Origin: Paulinella micropora
Taxonomy: Eukaryota; Cercozoa; Imbricatea; Euglyphida
NCBI GenBank assembly: GCA_009731375.1
Contig: BJOX01000136.1
Location: 212,457 to 258,567, forward strand
Length of the DNA: 46,111 nt
Direction of reading: 5' to 3'
The notes beneath the pieces were generated by a model, which was not told the origin of the DNA, searched no databases, and saw only the letters and a list, made by a program, of their open reading frames with translations. Position numbers and translations under genes: made by a program. How positions within the stretch are numbered: position 1 is the first letter of the stretch; every line of letters starts with the position of its first letter. Shown one piece after another: positions 39,385-46,111 of this stretch.

Positions 39385-40074
39385 ATGTCTGAGTGGATTG
39401 TCTTTGTAAAAGCTTACTCCGCTAAACATAATGTAAGCTACGGAGAAGCATTGAAAAAGGCGAGCAAAGAATACAAACGACAAAAAGGCGGTAGCGCTGA
39501 GTTGTCTGAGGATGTCTATTTGTCGCGGACGGATAGAAAGGGTGCTGACGGATGGAAGCCTGTCGCTAGCAAAGAAAAATCAACGGTGTATGAGAAAGAT
39601 GGTAAAGCTATTGTAGCATTCAGAGGAAGTGCGGATAAGAGGGACTTGCTAACCGACGTCGCATTAGTAAAGGGAGTATTAAAAAGAACTCCGAGATACA
39701 AAGAAGAGCAGAAGCTGGTTGACGAAGTCATAAAGAAATATGGAAAAGATGATGTAGAGCTGACGGGTCATAGTCTTGGTGGCACGATTGCGAAAGACTT
39801 AAGCCGACAGACGGGGGTAAAGGCGACCACATACAATAAAGGTAGTAGCACGAGAGACCTCATTGAAGGAGTAATTGACCGAGTAGCAGTGAGGGTAAAC
39901 CCGAAAGGGAAGAGGGCGAAGACCGCGAAGCTGACCACGAACTACCGAACTAAGTACGACCCCGTGTCATTGTTAGGGGCGACGGCGGTAAATACTAAGT
40001 TAGTGAAACCGACGAGGGGCGTTCATACGATTAGAAGCTTCAAAGGTAAAGGAGCTAAAAAAATATATCTATAA
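39385..40074 (+). CDS. Class-3-type lipase
   Basis: 229 aa, intact. An alpha/beta-hydrolase predicted to cut acyl esters in membranes. The GHSLGG nucleophile elbow places S130, with D192 (TKYDPVS) and H214 (GVHTIRS) completing a plausible triad; AFRGSAD (78-84) gives the usual oxyanion strand. The N-terminal 35 residues (MSEWIVFVKAYSAKHNVSYG, then EALKKASKEY) form a short helical motif that I recall from other PLV and giant-virus proteins. No signal peptide. A role in entry or exit through host membranes is inference. Confidence 0.82.
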   Translation: MSEWIVFVKAYSAKHNVSYGEALKKASKEYKRQKGGSAELSEDVYLSRTDRKGADGWKPVASKEKSTVYEKDGKAIVAFRGSADKRDLLTDVALVKGVLKRTPRYKEEQKLVDEVIKKYGKDDVELTGHSLGGTIAKDLSRQTGVKATTYNKGSSTRDLIEGVIDRVAVRVNPKGKRAKTAKLTTNYRTKYDPVSLLGATAVNTKLVKPTRGVHTIRSFKGKGAKKIYL

Positions 40075-40089
40075 AACCGGAGGTGCTTT

Positions 40090-43000
40090 TCATAACTCGT
40101 TTGATAATCCAATATCGTTCAAGCACGTGGCACGACTTAAAGCAACATATAACAAATTCATTGACACGTTGTCTATATTTATCCACACTGGTGTCGTTCG
40201 GCCTTGTGAGCAGTGGATGGTGGATGAGAATGTCGGCTGGATATCCGCATATGGTTTCTTGTCTGGTATCGTTTTTTTTCTATCAAATTTCTGCGCAATT
40301 CCACCAATCGTAATGAATATTTGTTCTTTAGTATCTTTAGTAATAGTATGAATATCGCCATTATGAACAACCTTTGTATTACAACGAAACACAACCTGAT
40401 GACCTGTTTTAAGAGGTTTATTTTGTAGCATTTTGTTATTGCTTTCATGAACATTGTTGTTAGAGTGGTGTAATATCAAAGGTGGGTTTTTGTCGGTTGG
40501 TTTCGGGTGCGGCTTAACTTGCTTATTGAGAGCATCTAATTCTTCAAGTGTTAGTATATTTTGTAGGCAGTCTTTCGCTCTGTGTTGGCTAAGCTCATTA
40601 CCGCCGACCTTGTAATAGTCTTCTACCTTATTTAAGATAGATTGTAGAACTAAGTCTTTGGCCTGTCTGTAATTTGTATCAAGATTTATTTTTGTAAATA
40701 GCTTGAAAGTTTTTGACTTGGGGAATGGTTCCGATGTTGGGTCTGGGCAAGGAAGCTAAGCTAAGTGGCCAAATAAGATGATAGATACGCCGCCGAATGG
40801 TCTGTTGATTTTGGTATATTTTCTAAGCATATGGTCCAGACTTTCTAAATTCTTAGAAGTAAGCATAGAAACTTCATCAATAGTTATTCTGTGATTAATG
40901 GCGTCTTCGCCGACTGGTATCGGTAGCGGAAGTCTATGATATAGCATTGTTAGTATTTTTTGGAGTGTATATTCAGAATTAATAACTTGGCGGGCATTGT
41001 GTGTCATAGCGGTTGATAAAGTCTTTTTGTCTTTGAAATGTGTGTTAGTGTATTTTGATGGCTGACCAGTTAGGTATTTAATCATTTCAGATTTACCCGT
41101 TCCAGCTTTGCAGTGAATAAGTATTAATTCTTGTTCTGGTAAAGGTTTGTATTCGTCTTTGGTGCTATAGTCAGGAAGCTCTGTATCCTCAAAGGCAGAG
41201 AACTCTGGATATTGTTTATGTGGCGCTTCTAAGAATTTTTGTAATGGTAATTTATCTTTGAAACCGCTATGTCGCTGGTATGTTATCTGCGGTTCGCCAT
41301 TTATGTAGGAAACGAAACAAGTCATATTCAGTTGTGGGGCAATGAACTCATCCTGTTCTAAAACCTCGGGACGAAATTCTTTTCCTGTTTTCATATATTC
41401 ACCTTCGTATGCGATACTGTCTGTATTAGAATATAACAAAGTCCGCCCAGTGTTTACAAGCTTTAACATTTGGTTATGAAGAACTATCTTTTGGTATGCT
41501 AGCACATAGCCAGTTAAATGAGACATTTGAAATATATTGTCTGTTGGGTTTGTATCTTGATATGTGTAAATATGCCACTCTGGTAGTAGGTCGTCCTTCA
41601 TTTCGGCATACTTACTTTTATCGTATTTAACTCGTTTCAGGAACAGTAATCTATATCCTTTTTCTTTCATCATAAAACGTGTTCTCGTTGTATGATTTGG
41701 AAATGGTAGACACTTGCTGAGTTCTGTGTATGTTAGTATTGAGAGAACCTACCAGTAAGTTAGTTGCTTTGGCTAAGGTTTCTTGTTCATATCCTGGCTT
41801 ATCACAGTAATAATCTTGTATATTTGATATTTCTGCCGAGAATGTTTTGAAGGGGTTGAAGTGGTCGTCTGCTACATAGAGTCTCTTAATAAATATCTTA
41901 ACCCCTTGGTCAAACATATATAACAATGCGGGTATGGGCTGGCATTGTGTTCCCTTTGTGGTGTAGCCGTTGAAGAAGGTCGGAACTGTGAGTAAAGTCT
42001 GGTCGTAATCAAAAACCACATAACCGTGTTGAGGTTTGACCTTATTGTAGTATTCTTGTGTCATATTTTGGTTTATGTTAATTATGTTGCGAGGGGCAAT
42101 CGGGTATTCATTGAAGTATGACGACATTTCCCCTAGATCCCCTAAAGAAGCATTTGTATAAGCTTTTACCATATCAATCTGGTGTATCTTGTTGGGGTTC
42201 TTAGCATGGTGCTTGAAGATATGATGAAATGGTATTTGACCAGATTTCACATGCCTTAGTATGTTAGGCTCCGTAATTTGTATATGGAACTTAAGTTTAT
42301 GTTTTTCTATGAGACACTGTATAAATAATTGTTTGAAGTATGATGGTAATGACCAAGCGGGAGTATCTTTAGGAACGAATGATGCGTGTTTGAAACGGTC
42401 TAAGCATTTGTAGTTTAGTTTGTTTTCTTTATCTACTATTCCTACAATGTTTCCAGATTGGTCTGTCATTGAATAACACTCCTTATGTTCTAATTCAAGT
42501 TTGGTTTGTATATTGTTGAGTTCTTCCTGTGATATCCATTTGTTCTCGTATTGGTTCGTAGATAGTTTCACATTACTTGCTTCGTGGTTAGTAGCATATT
42601 GAGGCCGTGGCTCAGGTATGTTTTCGTTAATATCGTATAATAGCTCGATAGATTTAATCGGTTGGATACAGATGTCTTTTTGTTTTCCTTGTATTAATGT
42701 GGCATGATAATCGTCGCATCTGATTATTATCTGTTTTGGGTAATCCTTAGTAGATGCTCGCCATACCAAATTCATACCATCAAATACATAAATCCTACAT
42801 CGGATGAAGTCTTCCATTTCGTCAATGTCCTTTGCTGTGGCATATTTGATTTCCTTAAATCTTTCTAGTATCACACTGTCTCGTTTTCGTTTTCTATTGT
42901 TTGGGTTTGGAAAGTCTTTCATAATACATTCTAGCACACAGTTTATTTCACCCTGTGTCATTGGTATAACAGCATTATTTTGCGGGTTAACTTGGTCAAT

Positions 43001-43393
43001 AGTAATGACTTTAAGGTCTTTGTCTTCTCTTTGTTCGTAAAACCTTGCTTGTCGTTCCACAAAGTTTCTAACAGCATTAATTGATCGCTTTAATTCGTTA
43101 GCTCTGTATATTCCTCTGACTGGTCCATGATATCCTTCATAATGCAGATGAACGAGATAGCTTGTATTTGGGTTTAGCTCTTGGAGACGAGCTTCCCATC
43201 CTGGAGCATATGGTATAACAAGCGAGCCTTGTCTGCCGACGAGTTCGGGGCGGCCACCTGTTAATCTGTTTATAATCCGTAGTGCGGTTGGAGTGGTAAT
43301 GCGATACCATCTTCTTTTGCCTCTTGACCTGATGTAGTCGCCTCGTCGCTCAATATGGTAGAGCGGAAATAGTTCTGGTTGGTATTGGTCCAT
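40090..43393 (-). pseudogene. DNA polymerase fused to SF1 helicase, interrupted
   Basis: About 1100 codons. The polymerase part resembles family B: motif A D407-MVKAY, motif B K541-ATNLLVG, and motif C YSNTDSI (41412-41433 region), where the first Asp of DTDS is Asn. The same frame continues into a helicase of Pif1/RecD type: Walker A KAGTGKS, Walker B TIDEVSM, motif III with GHLA then a TAG stop (40756-40758), then IHCSQGRT and LYVALSRAT. There is also a frameshift between 41651 and 41673. The 5' 200 residues, with NCVLECIMKDF, are not recognised. This would be the replication enzyme. Confidence 0.8.
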
Positions 43394-43504
43394 TGTATAT
43401 AGATAGGCAGGATAAATTTTTTGAAAAATAATTAATTAATGCTTTACATATATACAAACGATTTGTTTAGATGTAAAATGTTTACCAAAAAAAAATATTG
43501 TTGA

Positions 43505-43708
43505 TTAATTTGACTTACTCAGTCGCTCTTCTAACTCCTGTATCTTCTTTTTGTATTCTTCTACATCTTTTGTACATTGTATTAACTTCTGTGCTTTGGC
43601 TCGCAGTTCTTCGTTTAATCTATCTTTATTGCAATAATAGTAGGCGAGAGCTTTCTCATTATTCCTTTTTCTCCTTTCGTCTCCTTCATATATCTTTGGT
43701 CGTGGCAT
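43505..43708 (-). CDS. Small basic coiled-coil protein
   Basis: 67 aa. An Arg/Lys/Asn-rich stretch (ERRKRNNEKALAYYYCNKDR) is followed by a heptad-like helix (AQKLIQCTKDVEEYKKKIQE), a layout like a minimal bZIP. It lies 112 bp upstream of the polymerase gene. Could be an early regulator. No family assigned. Confidence 0.55.
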   Translation of the reverse strand: MPRPKIYEGDERRKRNNEKALAYYYCNKDRLNEELRAKAQKLIQCTKDVEEYKKKIQELEERLSKSN

Positions 43709-43732
43709 GTCTTATATATATGTAATATTATT

Positions 43733-44002
43733 TTATAAATATAAATAATTATTTAATTTGGTGCTGTATGGCTTATTATGTTTGTGTAAATATTTCATCA
43801 AACTTACACGGTAATGTAGCATATTTTCTATGTAGTCTTTCCACAATTCTTCATTTAACGATGCTTCATTTATATACGAATGATGCTCTTTCATATCAAA
43901 TAAATCTTGAACAGTTTTGATATTTTTATTCCACGCGTATATCAAATTTTTAATGTTTCCTTCTGCTCTGGTTTCAAATCTGGGTTGCTTTCGTTTACAC
44001 AT
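43733..44002 (-). CDS. Small hypothetical protein
   Basis: 89 aa, helical, no motif seen. Its start overlaps the 3' end of the zinc-finger gene by 61 bases on the same strand, which suggests coupled or nested expression. The start could be later (M37). Confidence 0.45.
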   Translation of the reverse strand: MCKRKQPRFETRAEGNIKNLIYAWNKNIKTVQDLFDMKEHHSYINEASLNEELWKDYIENMLHYRVSLMKYLHKHNKPYSTKLNNYLYL

Positions 44003-44532
44003 TTTATATATTTTTTGAATTTACTTTTACATTGCTTGAGTGTGTTCTCGTGTATTTCAGTGTGTTCGGCTAGTCTATCTTGTCTTAATTCTTTATCGCA
44101 TTTGGGGCATTTAACTTTTTCTTCCTTTCGTTTTCTATCATATTCTCGTTTCTTTTGCTTTGCTTCTTCGATTAATATCTGGACAGGTTTTTTATTTTTG
44201 TGAATGGTTTTGATATGTCTATTCAAAGATCCTCTACATAATTCTTTATCTCATTGCGGACATTTTACTTTTTCTTTATGTCTATTTCTATCATATTCTT
44301 TTTTGTAAGTTTTTTGTTCAGGAGTTAATATCTGTTTGTTTGTTTTCGCATATTCGCTCTGGTATTTCTTACAGCATTCCTTACATTAGTTTCTATTAGC
44401 ATAAGAATTCTCAGGAGTTCTTACAACTTTACAATTTCTACATAGCTGTAAGAAATCATTACATATGATGGATGTGCCACCTCGTAATGAAATCAGTCGG
44501 TATCCATTCTTGTCGCATAATTCACACTTCAT
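43942..44532 (-). pseudogene. Zinc-finger protein with two in-frame stops
   Basis: About 195 codons. Starts MKCELCDKNG, followed by CRNC and CKECC pairs, then two C2H2-like fingers. The second finger is intact (CPKCDKELRQDRLAEHTEIH). The first has TGA (44251-44253) exactly where its second cysteine should be. A TAA lies at 44396-44398 just before CKECC. Both are substitutions, not indels, so this copy looks inactivated. Likely once a DNA-binding regulator. Confidence 0.65.
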
Positions 44533-44571
44533 TTTTTATAAATAATGATGTATTTGTTTAGAACATAATTG

Positions 44572-44891
44572 AAACCAAACGACACAAAAAGAAAAAGATT
44601 GTTTTTTATTTGTAGTATTTCGTTTTTTTATTTCGGGGACCAAAGGGCCGAAATGGTCATCGCAATAATCTTTGTCGTAAAGTGCGGACGAAATTGGCGT
44701 TTCTTTATTTTTCTTGGATGAAAAGATAAATCTTGTCTTTTTGTCTTTTTGTCTTTTTGTCGCAGTATATAAAAAACAGTGTAAAATGATCAAATCTCTT
44801 AATATGACTGACTTGTAAAAAATAGCATGCGATAGCAAAATTCAAAAGGACAGGGGGGGTGGAGCCTTAGAAACACCCCCCCCCCCCTGTC
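44572..44891 (-). repeat. Right terminal inverted repeat
   Basis: Inverse of 24733-25060, ending CCCCCCCTGTC. It contains a copy of the integrase 3' end without the rest of the gene. Confidence 0.9.
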
Positions 44892-45475
44892 TTTGTTATT
44901 TTTTTCAGCCTGGAAAATTCCGACATAAGTACTGACATCACTATGTTATTATGACAAATGCTGTGATTTTTGCAAAAAGCGAAAGATTGTAGAGCTTACA
45001 GAAGCAGATGGATGAAAAGGCATGTCTGCCTTGTAGAGAAGCAAAGGTTCCGTAAAAGCGGTGTTTTTTGAGAGCCGCAAGAATCGGCTCAGAAAAGCTA
45101 GCGAAGAAAATGAGGCCTCGGTGGGGACCGCAAAGGGATCTGGCGCCACCAATGTAGAATTAGTGGCGATAGGCGAATCAGGCGGGATCATTGTGAGATG
45201 AGTGCTCAGTTTGGAAGGCATTCATCCAAAAGCATGGGTAATACCCACAGCGGCCCGCACAAGTCTGGGCTCGTGAAAAGTGCATCATTTCGCAGAGTCT
45301 AGACAGGGAAGCGTTTAGAGAGAAAAGATTGAGTGAGAGGACGAACACCAAACAGGGAGTATATTGGTTGGTTGACAGTACATACTCCATGGCCATTTTT
45401 GACTTGACAACTCAGTTACTCTGTACGGTTTTCCTGAATTTCTCTCTCTCTCTTCTTCTTCTTCTTCTTCGATTT
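44892..45475. other. Host flank right of the virus
   Basis: Ordinary composition. Overlapping minus-strand open frames (44949-45221, 45178-45396) show no recognised domain and are not called as genes. Confidence 0.5.
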
Positions 45476-45577
45476 TATTGAGAGAACAATTTTACAATTC
45501 GACTTAGGGAACGTCCACGTAAGTAAGACCTTTATCTAAGGTGGAAACCTAGATATTAAATTAGTATTCAGCGGCTT
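45476..45577 (+). repeat. Host dispersed repeat, right copy 1 (shorter)
   Basis: GAGAACAATTTTACAATT, GGGAACGTCCACGT and AAGGTGGAAACCTAG, ending TATTCAGCGGC. Preceded by (TTC)n and followed by (CT)n. Confidence 0.75.
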
Positions 45578-45579
45578 AG

Positions 45580-45588
45580 TATTCTCTC

Positions 45589-45650
<62 letters not shown>

Positions 45651-45818
45651 CACTCTCTTCTCTCTCTCACTCTCTCTTCTTCTTCTTCTTCTTCTTCTTC
45701 TTCTTCTTCTTCTTCTTCTTCTTCTTCTTCTTCTTCTTCTTCTTCTTCTTCTTCTTCTTCTTCTTCTTCTTCTTCTTCTTCTTCTTCTTCTTCTTCTTCT
45801 TCTTCTTCTTCTTCTTCG
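45580..45818. repeat. (CT)n then (TTC)n
   Basis: Homopurine-homopyrimidine microsatellites; arginine-rich minus-strand frame is an artefact. Confidence 0.95.
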
Positions 45819-45825
45819 CTTTTGA

Positions 45826-45970
45826 GAGAACAATTTTTACAATTGGACTCGGGGAACGTCCACGTGAAAAGTATAGCTAGTAAGTTATACCTTTATCAAA
45901 GGTGGAAACCTAGTTATTAAGTTGAGCGTATTAAGGAAGATATTAATATTAAAATGTATTCAGCGGGGCT
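45826..45970 (+). repeat. Host dispersed repeat, right copy 2 (full)
   Basis: Longer version including AAAGTATAGCTAGTAAGTTA, the reverse complement of the left copy at 24258-24430. Confidence 0.75.
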
Positions 45971-46015
45971 CTCTCTTTCTCTCTCTCTCTCGATCTCTCT
46001 CTCGATCTCTCTCTC

Positions 46016-46111
<96 letters not shown>
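45971..46111. repeat. (CT)n to window end
   Basis: Dinucleotide repeat with three GATCTCTCTCT interruptions. Confidence 0.95.

Larger units (their letters stand above)
24733..44891. mobile_element. Integrated Polinton-like virus (about 20.2 kb)
   Basis: Terminal inverted repeats bound a compact gene set: rve integrase, packaging ATPase, Ulp1/adenain-like protease, penton, double-jelly-roll capsid, and a polymerase-helicase. These are the hallmark genes of the Polinton/PLV group. Genes lie in three blocks (left -, centre +, right -) with short intergenic gaps. No clear target-site duplication was found beside the GACAGGGG ends. Codon and base usage (AT-rich intergenic, no introns, no microsatellites) contrasts sharply with the flanks. 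Confidence 0.93.

Noticed and set aside
24720-44900. Target-site duplication of the virus
   Set aside because: Bases beside the GACAGGGG ends (left CAAAAAG, right TTTGTTA) do not form a clear direct repeat; the exact ends are ambiguous by a few bases.
44949-45396. Minus-strand genes right of the virus
   Set aside because: Two overlapping frames without recognisable domain or start context; left as unassigned flank.

Overview
The window is draft eukaryotic nuclear DNA with N-gaps, GT-AG introns, very long microsatellites and tRNA-derived SINEs. The host cannot be named from sequence alone. An intron-rich protist, alga or simple animal would all fit.

Region 1 (1-21322, + strand) reads as one host gene whose introns are swollen with microsatellites. 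About sixteen very small exons (25-259 nt) can be placed by splice sites and by reading phase carried from exon to exon. The 3' half encodes an RGS (regulator of G-protein signalling) domain and a terminal exon with a TAG stop at 21320-21322. The 5' end lies outside the window. Fragments of exon edges (an acceptor plus the first codons, or the last codons plus a donor) recur beside the exons, each copy embedded in (ATCT)n, (GTAT)n or a similar repeat. Copies differ mainly at third codon positions. The introns also hold a SINE family, MITE-like hairpin elements, a 330-bp dispersed repeat ending in (TATC)n, and a 49-bp minisatellite.

Region 2 (21323-24732) holds the gene's 3' flank, a broken non-LTR reverse-transcriptase fragment, a gap and a host repeat.

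Region 3 (24733-44891) is a complete integrated Polinton-like virus of about 20.2 kb, bounded by 320-328 bp terminal inverted repeats. The left arm (- strand) has an rve integrase, a zinc/F-box-like protein and a charged protein. The centre (+ strand) has a phage-like fibre with a discoidin-like domain and an S74 chaperone, small membrane proteins, a packaging ATPase, a basic core-like protein, an Ulp1/adenain-type protease, penton, double-jelly-roll major capsid protein, a second structural protein, a DUF3223 plus HNH-like protein and a lipase. Two small ExoX-C-like proteins lie on the - strand before the lipase. The right arm (- strand) has a DNA polymerase fused to an SF1 helicase and small coiled-coil and zinc-finger proteins. 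Several genes have single-base frameshifts at homopolymers, and two carry in-frame stops at conserved positions, so this copy is either decaying or affected by sequencing error. The morphogenesis genes (ATPase, protease, penton, capsid) form a contiguous virion module.

Region 4 (44892-46111) is host flank with two copies of a repeat that is also found, inverted, left of the virus, followed by (CT)n and (TTC)n tracts.
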